Of a stretch of DNA of 64,000 bases, positions 36,039 through 43,704 are shown piece by piece. The position numbers and the translations under genes are program-made. The DNA comes from Hymenobacter jeongseonensis (lineage in GTDB: Bacteria > Bacteroidota > Bacteroidia > Cytophagales > Hymenobacteraceae). The DNA is taken from NCBI RefSeq assembly GCF_015694725.1, contig NZ_JADQDQ010000004.1, positions 248,001-312,000 of the forward strand. Reading direction: 5' to 3'. Positions within the stretch are counted from its first letter, which is position 1. Each line of letters opens with the position of its first letter. Under the pieces are notes generated by a model. It saw nothing but the letters and a program-made list of their open reading frames with translations. It was not told the DNA's origin and searched no databases.

Positions 36039-38069
36039 ATGTTTCGACTGCTTTCGCTGTTTCTGCTGCTGCCTCTTCTTGCCCACGCCCAAGCGTCTTT
36101 CGTGCCCGATGAGCGGGCGTATTATGGATTGGTTAATCGCGGCAGCGGGCGGAGCCTGGACATTGCCAGCGCCAGCACCGCCAGCGGAGCGCCGGCGGTG
36201 CAGTGGGAGTTCACGCACGCCCCCAGCCAGCAATGGCGCTTTGTACCCATGCGGGCGGGCAGCGAGTACTACCGCATTGAGGCGCGCCACAGCACCCAGT
36301 GCCTCACCGTGGGCAAGGCCGGCGAAAATATGGCCCTCGTGCAGCGCCCGTTTCAGGGCAGCGCCGAGCAGCAGTGGCGGCTGGTGCCGGCCGGCCCGGC
36401 CGGCAGCTATCAGCTAGAAAACAAGAGCGAGGCCCGTTGCGCCGCCCTGGCGGCGGCCGATAAATTCAACGGGACGCCCGTGTTGGCCCAAAAAGGCAAT
36501 GGCCGGGCCAGCCAGCAGTGGCGCCTGTTTCTGCTGCGCCTGAACGTGCTGGACGGCCCGTCGCCCTTTGGTCCGCCACAGCTACTGGCCGGCCCGGTGA
36601 ATTCGCCGGGCAATGAGGTGAACCCCATCATGAGCCCGGATGGCAACTCGCTGTATTTCGCGCGCACCAAGTTTGCGGGCAATACCGAAGGCAACACCGA
36701 TTCGGGCGACGCGTGGCTGAGCCGCAGCGCCGACAAGGGCCAAACCTGGGGCCCCATCACCCGGCTCGATGCCATCAACACGCCCCAAAACAACGAGGTG
36801 GTGGCCGTGGCTGGCGCCGAAGGCCAAACGCTTTATATGCGGGGTACTTACGAAGTGGGCACCTCGCGCGACGAGGGCCTGAGCAAAGCCACCCGCGCGG
36901 CCGCTACCGCCGGCCCCACCAAAAACTTCAAGCCCGACCCGGTCCGGGTCGCGAATTATTACACGGCCGTGCCCGGTTCGGGTTTTTTTGTTTCCAGGGA
37001 TGAGAAAATCATGCTGCTTTCGCTGGAGCGCGGCGACTCGGAGGGCGGTAATGACATTTACCTGAGCCGGCCCGATGGGAGCGGGGGCTACACCGAGCCC
37101 AAAACCCTGGGGCCGGTGCTGAACTCGCCGGGTTTTGACTTTGCGCCCTGGCTGACGCCGGATGGCAAAACCCTCTATTTTGCCTCTTACGGCCACATGG
37201 GTTACGGCTCGGCCGATTTATTCGTGAGCCAGCGCCTCGACGAGAGCTGGACCCGGTGGAGTGAGCCCCGCAACCTGGGCCCGGCCCTGAACGGCCCCGG
37301 TTTCAATGCCTATCTCAGCCTGACGCCGGATGGCAAAACGGCGTATTATGCTTCCTCGCCCACGGCCAACGCTACCAAGGATATTTGGCGCACGGGCCGC
37401 GCCGTACCGGCCGATTCCCTGCCCGCCGCGCCCGTTGCGGTGGTCACGGAGGCCTCGCCCCGCGCTTTCGTAACCGGCCGCGTGCTGGATGCGCGCACCA
37501 AGCAGCCAGTGCCGGGCGCCATCGTGAAGGCCGTGTTGCAGGCCAATGCGGCGGGCACCCAGTTCAACGCCACCAGCCGGGCCGACAATACGGGCGGCTA
37601 CCAAATGTCGCTGCTGCCGGGCAAGTACTACCTCTCGGCCACGGGCGGCGGCTTCCTGACGGTGGGCGACACGCTCGTGGCCAGCGGTTCGCCGCGCCGC
37701 GATTTGCTGCTGCTGCCCGCCGCCGTGGGAGCCAAAGTTGATTTGCCCAGCATCATCTTCGCCCAGGGCAAAGCCGGGCTCTTGGGCTCGTCCTACACCG
37801 AACTCAACCGGCTGGCCATTGCCCTGCAAGCCAGCCCGGGCACCGAAGTGCGCCTGGAAGGCCACACCGACAACGTGGGTCCGGCCGATAAAAACCAGCA
37901 GCTTTCCGAAGACCGGGTGACCGAAGTGAAGCGCTACCTCGTGGGCCGCGGCGTCGACGAGAAGCGCATCACCACCGTGGGCTTTGGCGGCACCAAGCCG
38001 AAGTTTTCGAATGCGCGGGAAGAAACCCGCCGGCTCAACCGACGCGTGGAGCTGGTGATTGTGAAGTAG
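36039..38069 (+). CDS. Ricin-like / PD40 / OmpA fusion protein
   Basis: A 676-residue secreted protein built from four parts. After a signal peptide (residues 1-17) come three ricin-type QxW repeats (QQWRF, QQWRL, QQWRL; about 20-170), then PD40/WD40-like beta-propeller repeats with LTPDGKT and SPDGN motifs (about 185-450), a CNA-B/carboxypeptidase-regulatory-like beta sandwich (about 475-560), and an OmpA-type peptidoglycan-binding domain (about 566-676: EGHTDNVGPADKNQQLSEDR, NRRVELVIVK). It probably sits at the outer membrane facing the periplasm. ATG 36039 starts the signal peptide. The ricin part on an OmpA/PD40 protein is unusual. Confidence 0.85.
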   Translation: MFRLLSLFLLLPLLAHAQASFVPDERAYYGLVNRGSGRSLDIASASTASGAPAVQWEFTHAPSQQWRFVPMRAGSEYYRIEARHSTQCLTVGKAGENMALVQRPFQGSAEQQWRLVPAGPAGSYQLENKSEARCAALAAADKFNGTPVLAQKGNGRASQQWRLFLLRLNVLDGPSPFGPPQLLAGPVNSPGNEVNPIMSPDGNSLYFARTKFAGNTEGNTDSGDAWLSRSADKGQTWGPITRLDAINTPQNNEVVAVAGAEGQTLYMRGTYEVGTSRDEGLSKATRAAATAGPTKNFKPDPVRVANYYTAVPGSGFFVSRDEKIMLLSLERGDSEGGNDIYLSRPDGSGGYTEPKTLGPVLNSPGFDFAPWLTPDGKTLYFASYGHMGYGSADLFVSQRLDESWTRWSEPRNLGPALNGPGFNAYLSLTPDGKTAYYASSPTANATKDIWRTGRAVPADSLPAAPVAVVTEASPRAFVTGRVLDARTKQPVPGAIVKAVLQANAAGTQFNATSRADNTGGYQMSLLPGKYYLSATGGGFLTVGDTLVASGSPRRDLLLLPAAVGAKVDLPSIIFAQGKAGLLGSSYTELNRLAIALQASPGTEVRLEGHTDNVGPADKNQQLSEDRVTEVKRYLVGRGVDEKRITTVGFGGTKPKFSNAREETRRLNRRVELVIVK

Positions 38070-38185
38070 TGAGGCCGAATTGAGCTGCGCATTTGGCCAA
38101 GTTCTGCGTAAGGAGATGCGTCAACTACAACCAGCTGAAAAGTGCACTTCTCACCTGGAATGTTCCACACAGTAAGTAGAGCCAG

Positions 38186-39097
38186 ATGACCGCCACCATC
38201 CTCTCCGAAAACCCCATTCCCGGCCTACCTTCCGCTTCCGGCATCGAACTGATTGGCCCCGTGGCCTACGTCATCAGCGACGACGCGCCGTTTGTGTACT
38301 TGCTGGATGCGGCTACGCTGGCGTTGCTGGCCCAGGTGCGGCTGTTCGAGAGCGCAGAATTTGGCACCGGCCGCATTCCCAAAAGCAGCAAGCCCGATGT
38401 GGAAGCCCTCACGGCGCTCACCTGGCCCACCGGGCAGGCCGGCGTGCTGGTGCTGGGCTCGGGCAGCACGCCGACGCGGCAAACCGGCTGGTTCGTGCCA
38501 GTGTCGGGCGTCACGCCGCTGCGGGTAAACTTAGCGCCGCTCTACGAGTTGCTGCGTGCGCAACTGCCCGCCGGCGCGGTTGTCAACATTGAAGCGGCCG
38601 CAACCACTGCGGCCGAGCTGTTATTATTTCAGCGGACCGTGGGGAAGGTCGAAGGCGCGCTGCTGTTCCGCCTGCCGTTGGCGGACTGCCTACAATTCCT
38701 GGCTGGAGTGGGCAAAGCCCCCACCGTGAAGGCTCCGCGGCAGTTTCCCGTGCCCTATATCAATAACCGCGCGGCCGGATTTTCGGGCGCCACCTTCGTG
38801 CAGGAGCAGCTATTCGTGACGGCTTCCGTGGAGGACACCGAGGACGCGGTGCTCGATGGCGCGGTGCTGGGCTCGTTTGTGGGTGTGGTAAGTGGGGCCG
38901 CTCAGCAGGCGACGTTCGTGCGGCTGGCTTGGCCCGATGGGCGCCCTTACCTGGGCAAAGTAGAAGGCATTGCCGTGCGCCGCACCCTGGGCCCCCGCCA
39001 TTGGGAAGTGCTGCTCGTGACCGACGACGACGCCGGGGGCAGCACGGCCGTAGTTGCCGAAATTAACACCGGCGAAGGGCCAGCGGGTACGAAATAG
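38186..39097 (+). CDS. Uncharacterised propeller-like protein
   Basis: A 303-residue protein without signal peptide. Recurrent beta segments (GPVAYVISDDAPFVYLLDAA, GVLVLGSGSTP, and a GKVEGIAVRR segment near the end) suggest a beta-propeller. It recalls a Bacteroidota family of unknown function (possibly DUF6929), but this is recalled and not proven. Single gene. Confidence 0.5.
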   Translation: MTATILSENPIPGLPSASGIELIGPVAYVISDDAPFVYLLDAATLALLAQVRLFESAEFGTGRIPKSSKPDVEALTALTWPTGQAGVLVLGSGSTPTRQTGWFVPVSGVTPLRVNLAPLYELLRAQLPAGAVVNIEAAATTAAELLLFQRTVGKVEGALLFRLPLADCLQFLAGVGKAPTVKAPRQFPVPYINNRAAGFSGATFVQEQLFVTASVEDTEDAVLDGAVLGSFVGVVSGAAQQATFVRLAWPDGRPYLGKVEGIAVRRTLGPRHWEVLLVTDDDAGGSTAVVAEINTGEGPAGTK

Positions 39098-39133
39098 CTG
39101 GAGTAGGGAAACGAGTCTTGCCCTTTCCCGGTG

Positions 39134-39141
39134 TAATTTTG
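39134..39141 (+). promoter_or_regulatory. -7 promoter box of the 39182 gene
   Basis: TAATTTTG is an exact TAnnTTTG match, 40 nt before the ATG. Confidence 0.4.
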
Positions 39142-39181
39142 GGAGCAACGAGGGGGCTCCCCCGCGCTTCTTCCATTGCTC

Positions 39182-39607
39182 ATGAATTCGCTGCCTTTTG
39201 CCAAGGAAAATCTTTATTTTCAAAGTGTGGCTGGCAAGCTTTACCACCACCCGGACGGGTTCGTGCGCTTGGCCTGGAGCTCGGAGCGGTTTTCGCTGGA
39301 AGCCATGAAGGCATTCTACGAGCAGGTCTTGGCCCTGTTGATAACTTCAAACACGCGCAAAATCCTGTCGGAACACGGCAACCGTGCCCCGCTGCCAGCG
39401 CAGGCGCAGGAATGGCTCACCCAGAACTGGATTCCGCGGGCCATGGCCCAGGCCCGGACCCGCCACTGCGCCATCGTGGAAGGAGAAAACCCACTCCATC
39501 GCCTTTCCACCCAATCGGTGGTGGTGGGGGCGCCCACTAGCTTCGTCTTTCAGCGTTTTTCCACCCTCCAAGCGGCTCAAAAATGGCTGGTGGGCGTCGC
39601 AGTGTAG
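39182..39607 (+). CDS. Small protein of unknown function, STAS-like
   Basis: A 141-residue cytosolic protein (ATG at 39182; a TTG two codons upstream is less likely). The region FRLAWSS to FSLEAMKAFYEQVLALLITSNTRK and the later RHCAIVEGENPLHRLSTQSV give a mixed alpha/beta pattern that loosely resembles the STAS/SpoIIAA-like group. It carries a natural ENLYFQS stretch (residues 9-15). Role unknown. Confidence 0.55.
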   Translation: MNSLPFAKENLYFQSVAGKLYHHPDGFVRLAWSSERFSLEAMKAFYEQVLALLITSNTRKILSEHGNRAPLPAQAQEWLTQNWIPRAMAQARTRHCAIVEGENPLHRLSTQSVVVGAPTSFVFQRFSTLQAAQKWLVGVAV

Positions 39608-39617
39608 GGCACGGGGT

Positions 39618-39651
39618 TTTGAAGAATAAGTTTTTGAAAATTATAACTTTA
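39618..39651 (+). promoter_or_regulatory. Possible promoter of the B12-sensor gene
   Basis: TTTG at 39618-39621 and TAACTTTA at 39644-39651 are 22 nt apart, near the 19-21 nt seen in Bacteroidota promoters. The -7 box has one mismatch to TAnnTTTG. Weak evidence. Confidence 0.28.
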
Positions 39652-39764
39652 CGTAGTATTTGCTGACGTGCGTTACTGGGCGGGTGTATCCTGTTTGGTT
39701 AAAGTGCCGTAAATAGCGGGTGCTTTATTACTATCTCGATACTCTACATTAGAATCCGACTACT

Positions 39765-40871
39765 TTGCCCACCACCGATGTTTTGCGCGAGCATGCAGCC
39801 CAACGGCTGTATCAGGAACTGGATGCCCTGGCTGACTATGCAGTTAATCAGTTAGGACTTCCTTCTAGCAGTACGGCTGCTGGCACCGGCACCGCCCCGA
39901 CGAACCCCGAACAACTCAAGCAACACCTGCTCGCACTGGCGAATGCCATTCTCATGGATAGCCCGGCGCTTTTTGAAGCGCACATGAGCCAGGTTAGCGA
40001 ACAGGCCGGCGCCGAATCTGCTTTGGAGCAGATAGCCGCCATCCGCAAAGCCGTGCTGCTGCGGTTGAGCGTAGGCCAGTACGCCCTGGCCGCCACCGTA
40101 CTGAGCGCCGTAACCAATTCGCTCTCCGCAGATCCGACGCCGGCGGTGCCCGGCAAAGAGTCGGCGGCGAGAACGGATGAGCTTTCCGCATTGGCTTCTG
40201 GTTACCTGAAACTGTTATTAGCCGCCGACCGCCCCGCCGCGCAACGACTACTTTTAGACGAAGCCGAAAACGGAGTTGATGTCCGTGACATTTACCTCGA
40301 TGTGCTGCAGCCGGCCCAGCGCGAAGTGGGCAATTTGTGGCACAGCGGCACCATCAGCGTGGCCCAGGAGCACTACTGCACCGCCGCCACGGCCAGTCTG
40401 ATGGCGCAATTTCAGCCATATTTCCAGCGCACGCCCCGCAACGGCCGCCACCTGCTGGCCGCCTGTGTGGCCGGCGACCTGCACACGTTGGGCTTGCAAA
40501 TGGTGGCCGATTTTCTGGAGTACGAGGGCTGGAACGTCAGTTACCTGGGAGCCAGCACGCCCCTCGAAAGCATCCGGGCCATGGCCGCCGAGCAGGGCGT
40601 GGACCTGCTGCTCGCGGCGGCCTCAATGCCGCACCACGTGCCGTTGCTGCGCGAGCTGGTGACCTCGTTGCGCCGTGATGCCGCCACCCAGCACGTGCGG
40701 GTGCTCGTGGGCGGCCGGCCATTTGCCCGAGATGAGGCGTTGTGGGAGAGCATCGGCGCCGATGGCTGGGCCAGCAGCGCCAAAGAAGCTGTAGCGGTAG
40801 TACAAAGCCTCTTTAACGACGACCAAAGCGCTACACAGGCAAAACCTATTGCCCGCGCCCACGTGCGTTAG
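39765..40871 (+). CDS. B12-binding sensor protein without DNA-binding domain
   Basis: A 368-residue protein. The N-terminal half (about 1-150) is helical and has no recognised domain; residues about 150-360 form the helical-bundle plus B12-binding fold. The bundle carries Wx9EH (Trp192, Glu202-His203), typical of CarH/LitR photoreceptors, and the Rossmann part carries DxHxxG (Asp238, His240, Gly243), the B12 ligand motif. Unlike CarH it lacks a MerR HTH, so it would act by protein contact. The start is a TTG at 39765, the best in-frame option; it may be wrong. It could sense light or oxygen and act upstream of another regulator. The carotenoid cluster is 16 kb away. Confidence 0.75.
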   Translation: MPTTDVLREHAAQRLYQELDALADYAVNQLGLPSSSTAAGTGTAPTNPEQLKQHLLALANAILMDSPALFEAHMSQVSEQAGAESALEQIAAIRKAVLLRLSVGQYALAATVLSAVTNSLSADPTPAVPGKESAARTDELSALASGYLKLLLAADRPAAQRLLLDEAENGVDVRDIYLDVLQPAQREVGNLWHSGTISVAQEHYCTAATASLMAQFQPYFQRTPRNGRHLLAACVAGDLHTLGLQMVADFLEYEGWNVSYLGASTPLESIRAMAAEQGVDLLLAAASMPHHVPLLRELVTSLRRDAATQHVRVLVGGRPFARDEALWESIGADGWASSAKEAVAVVQSLFNDDQSATQAKPIARAHVR

Positions 40872-40907
40872 AGGCCCAAAAAAGAGGCCGCTTTACTTGA
40901 GGCCGCT

Positions 40908-42098
40908 TTACTTAGTGAAATCCTCTACCACCTGGAGAAACATAGGCGATGGTACTTCCACCGTTTGGCCAGTTGGGGTGAGTTGTCCGGTTTTCTGGTC
41001 AACCCGGAACGTAACGATGTTGTTGGAGTTTTGATTGGCGACCAGCAACAGGCGGCCCGAGGGGTCAAGCGTGAAATTCCGGGGCGTCTTGCCCTGCGTA
41101 TCCACATCCTGCACCGATGTCAGGGTGCCGCTGGCCGCGTCGATGCTGAAAACGGCGATGCTGTTGTGGCCCCGGTTGGAGGCGTACAGGAACCGGCCAT
41201 CGGGCGATACGTGGATGTCGGCGCAGGAATTTGCTCCTGCGTAGCCCACCGGCAGCGCCGAGAGGGTTTGGTGCTCGCGAAACTGCCCGGCGGCGTCGTA
41301 GTCCAGCGCCGTTATGGTTGAGTTTAGTTCGTTGATGAGGTACGCCCGCTTGCCATTGGGGTGGAAGGTGAGGTGGCGCGGCCCCGCACCGGGCCGGGCC
41401 ACAAAAGCGGGCTCAGCCATTTGCGTCAGTTGGCCCTGGGCCGCGTTCAACCGGTACCGATATACCCGGTCGGTCCCCAAATCCACGGCAAAGGCGTAGG
41501 CATTGGCGGGGTCGGCAATAATGCAGTGGGCGTGCGCGCCGTCCTGGTTTTGGTGCGGGCCTTTGCCCGCGTGCTGGCTGGTGGAAGAGGGAGGCGCCAG
41601 TTGGCCGTCGGCCAGCACCGGCAGCAAGCTCACGTTGCCACCCACGTAATTGGCCACCAACGCGGCTTTTCCGCTCCGGTCGAGGCTGATGTAGCAGGGC
41701 GAAGCGCCGGTAGAAGGCTGCTCATTCAGCAGCGTGAGGTTGCCGGTGCGCCGGTCAACGGCATAGGACCGAACGCTGCCGCTCTTCATTCCCCGGAACG
41801 TCTGCGTTTCGTTGACCGCGTACAAAAAGCGCTGGCCTTCCGATAGGGTCAGGTATGTAGGGCTGGCCCCGCCACGCTGGGCACTCACCCGGGTTAGGGC
41901 ACCGGTGGCGGGGGAGAGGCGGTACAGGAAAATCGTGTTTTCCTCAGCGGAACCCACGTTTGTGCCCACATACACCAAGTAGTCCTGCGATGCTGAACCA
42001 GTAGTAGGCCGTCCGCAGCCGGAGAGAAAAACGGCCGTAATCAGGCTAATGCCACCGATTAGGTGTTGGGTGCGGAGCAAACGAGCAGGGAAAGGCAT
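40908..42098 (-). CDS. Lactonase-family seven-bladed propeller lipoprotein
   Basis: A 396-residue protein starting at ATG 42098 with a lipoprotein signal ending VFLSGC. The body is the 3-carboxymuconate cyclase/6-phosphogluconolactonase (COG2706) propeller, with YVGTNVGS near 40 and repeats such as HGHCIIADPANAYAFAVDLG-type, HPNGKRAYLINELNSTITA and VSPDGRFLYASNRGHNSIA. Most bacterial members hydrolyse 6-phosphogluconolactone, but a lipoprotein outside the cytosol is unlikely to do that, so another lactone is more probable. Confidence 0.8.
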   Translation of the reverse strand: MPFPARLLRTQHLIGGISLITAVFLSGCGRPTTGSASQDYLVYVGTNVGSAEENTIFLYRLSPATGALTRVSAQRGGASPTYLTLSEGQRFLYAVNETQTFRGMKSGSVRSYAVDRRTGNLTLLNEQPSTGASPCYISLDRSGKAALVANYVGGNVSLLPVLADGQLAPPSSTSQHAGKGPHQNQDGAHAHCIIADPANAYAFAVDLGTDRVYRYRLNAAQGQLTQMAEPAFVARPGAGPRHLTFHPNGKRAYLINELNSTITALDYDAAGQFREHQTLSALPVGYAGANSCADIHVSPDGRFLYASNRGHNSIAVFSIDAASGTLTSVQDVDTQGKTPRNFTLDPSGRLLLVANQNSNNIVTFRVDQKTGQLTPTGQTVEVPSPMFLQVVEDFTK

Positions 42099-42239
42099 CG
42101 AGAATACAGGTTTTCGGGGATGAGCTACAAAAGTGCAACAAACCAGATATACCCTTTGACCATTAACAACAGAAAGCCCCATAAACTGCTTCTGCTGCCA
42201 GAAATCAAGCTTGTGGGGCCTTCGGAAAATGAACTACAG

Positions 42240-42321
42240 TACCCGGAGCCGGAGTCGAACCGGCACACCTTGCGGTATTGGTGTTTGAGACCAACGCGTC
42301 TACCGGTTCCGCCATCCGGGC
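42240..42321 (-). tRNA. tRNA-Leu (CAA)
   Basis: A class II tRNA of 82 nt on the minus strand. The acceptor stem begins GCCCGGA at 42321 and pairs with TCCGGGT at 42241-42247; the T arm is GCCGGTTCGACTCCGGC. A long variable arm is present (ACCGCAAGGTGT). The anticodon loop CTCAAAC has anticodon CAA. The CCA end is not encoded. It lies between convergent or unrelated genes. Confidence 0.95.
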
Positions 42322-42357
42322 AGGATGAACTTTCAGAACAATTCCGCTCTGCCGGTA

Positions 42358-42897
42358 TCAGGAGCGGGCTGCAAAGGTAGCAACTTGCTGCTGGATGCGC
42401 AATAGATACCGTTTTTTTAGGTAGTAGGTACGGATTTGGTGCAGCGCGGCCGGACGATGGTCGCTCGGTAGTCCTTCATAGCCAGCCAGTACGGGCTCGA
42501 TGCCGGCGTCCAACGTATCGGCAATTGCCTGCACTTCACTGCTAACTTGGGCCATGGTGGAGGCGTCGGGGGCGTGTTCCAGGTCCATTAACTGCTCGTT
42601 GAGGTCCATCATGTCCATCAAAAAATCGGGTGGGAGCGGCTCCTGTTTGCTTTCCTCCAGCAAGCCGTGCTGGCGCAGAATATAAGCCATGCGCTTATCG
42701 GGGTCAGCCAGGGTGCGGTAGGCATCGGTGTTGACAGTGGCCTGTTGCAACATCTCGGCCTGGTTGTCGGCCGAGGAAGTGGCGTGAAAATCGGGGTGGG
42801 TTTCGCGGCTTTTGGCGTAGTAAAGGCGCTTGAGGGCCGCTTCATCGGGATGGAAAGACTCGGGCAGGCCGTAGAAAGAGAAGTAGTCGGAGGACAT
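42358..42897 (-). CDS. hscB: Fe-S cluster co-chaperone HscB (J-domain protein)
   Basis: A 179-residue protein starting at ATG 42897: YFSFYGLPESFHPDEAALKR and the HPD motif (His34-Asp36) of the J domain, then DPDKRMAYILRQHGLLEESK and PPDFLMDMMDLNEQLMDLE, the typical C-terminal HscB helices. With HscA it helps transfer clusters from the IscU scaffold. The isc/suf genes are not visible nearby. The open frame upstream of 42897 is not part of the family. Confidence 0.9.
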   Translation of the reverse strand: MSSDYFSFYGLPESFHPDEAALKRLYYAKSRETHPDFHATSSADNQAEMLQQATVNTDAYRTLADPDKRMAYILRQHGLLEESKQEPLPPDFLMDMMDLNEQLMDLEHAPDASTMAQVSSEVQAIADTLDAGIEPVLAGYEGLPSDHRPAALHQIRTYYLKKRYLLRIQQQVATFAARS

Positions 42898-42943
42898 GAA
42901 ACTGGAACGCAACAGGAGTGAAACAAAGAAACAGGTAGTACGG

Positions 42944-43231
42944 CTACCCCACCGGATTGACCGAAAAAGCCACCGGCGGCGCCGCAAACAGCCGCTTGGT
43001 GGCTGGCCACACCTCCCCAAAAAGAGCTGATTTGCGGTAGGCATCGAGCGCCGCCGCATCGTCCCAATGGCTGTAGGTGCAGTAGATGGCTGGGTTCTGC
43101 GCGTCCTGCCACAACTCGAGGTGCCGGCAGCCGGGCTGCTGCCGAATTCGGTTTTCGGACTCGCGAAACAGGGCCAAAAAAGCCGGTACCTGCTCGGCAG
43201 CAAAGGTCATGCGGACAATTCGAATGAGCAT
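42944..43231 (-). CDS. Antibiotic biosynthesis monooxygenase (ABM) domain protein
   Basis: A 95-residue protein starting at ATG 43231. It is one ABM/YgiN-like ferredoxin-fold domain: VRMTFAAEQVPAFLALFRES, then PGCRHLELWQD and the SHWDDAAALDAYRKSALF segment. Members oxidise quinols or act as heme- or flavin-free monooxygenases; substrate unknown. Confidence 0.82.
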   Translation of the reverse strand: MLIRIVRMTFAAEQVPAFLALFRESENRIRQQPGCRHLELWQDAQNPAIYCTYSHWDDAAALDAYRKSALFGEVWPATKRLFAAPPVAFSVNPVG

Positions 43232-43364
43232 AATGGAAGGGCGTACAGAAGTGGTTGGCAGCAGAAGGATGGCTGCGAAAGTGCAAAAATGCCAACTCAT
43301 AAACTGAACAGCCGTAAAGGTTAGTCAATAAATTCATACCACTGCCTTCATACCAACTGTTCTC

Positions 43365-43580
43365 ATGCTACATAATCCCTTCCGCTCCGCCAAGATGCCT
43401 TGGCTCCTGGCCCCCGCCTTGGCCACCGGTTTGCTGCTGAGCAGCTGCAACAGCCAGCCTACCGCCACCGAAGTCGACAAAACAGCCACCGTGGTTCCTA
43501 GTGAAACCAACGAAGCTTCCGACAGCACGGCTACGACCGTTGCAACGGATAGCACCGGGGCAGCTACTACGGCTCCGTAG
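43365..43580 (+). CDS. Small lipoprotein
   Basis: A 71-residue lipoprotein with signal ending GLLLSSC, then NSQPT and a Thr/Ser/Ala-rich tail (TATEVDKTATVV and onward). The GLLLSSCNSQPT segment is identical to that of the esterase at 47699, and the following tail is similar in composition, so the two share a leader by duplication. No function can be assigned. Confidence 0.6.
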   Translation: MLHNPFRSAKMPWLLAPALATGLLLSSCNSQPTATEVDKTATVVPSETNEASDSTATTVATDSTGAATTAP

Positions 43581-43646
43581 TAACTAAAACTCCGATAAAT
43601 CAGCTTCTGTTAAGGCCGCCGCGTGGGTCTTACCGGAAGTTCCTTG

Positions 43647-43690
43647 CACCAAAAAAGCCAAGCCTCTACGGAGGCTTGGCTTTTTTGGTG
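43647..43690. terminator. Bidirectional intrinsic terminator
   Basis: A perfect 20-bp stem (arms 43647-43666 and 43671-43690) with a 4-nt loop TACG and both A and T runs. It lies between the small lipoprotein gene and the convergent amylase gene and can serve both. Confidence 0.93.
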
Positions 43691-43704
43691 GTGCGGCAAC
43701 GTGG

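Noticed and set aside
36039..38069. CRISPR- or toxin-related reading of the ricin repeats
   Set aside because: QxW repeats with OmpA and PD40 parts do not look like a ricin toxin A chain; no N-glycosidase motif is visible.
42096..42400. Further tRNAs next to tRNA-Leu
   Set aside because: Only one cloverleaf with complete acceptor, anticodon and T arms was found in this stretch.
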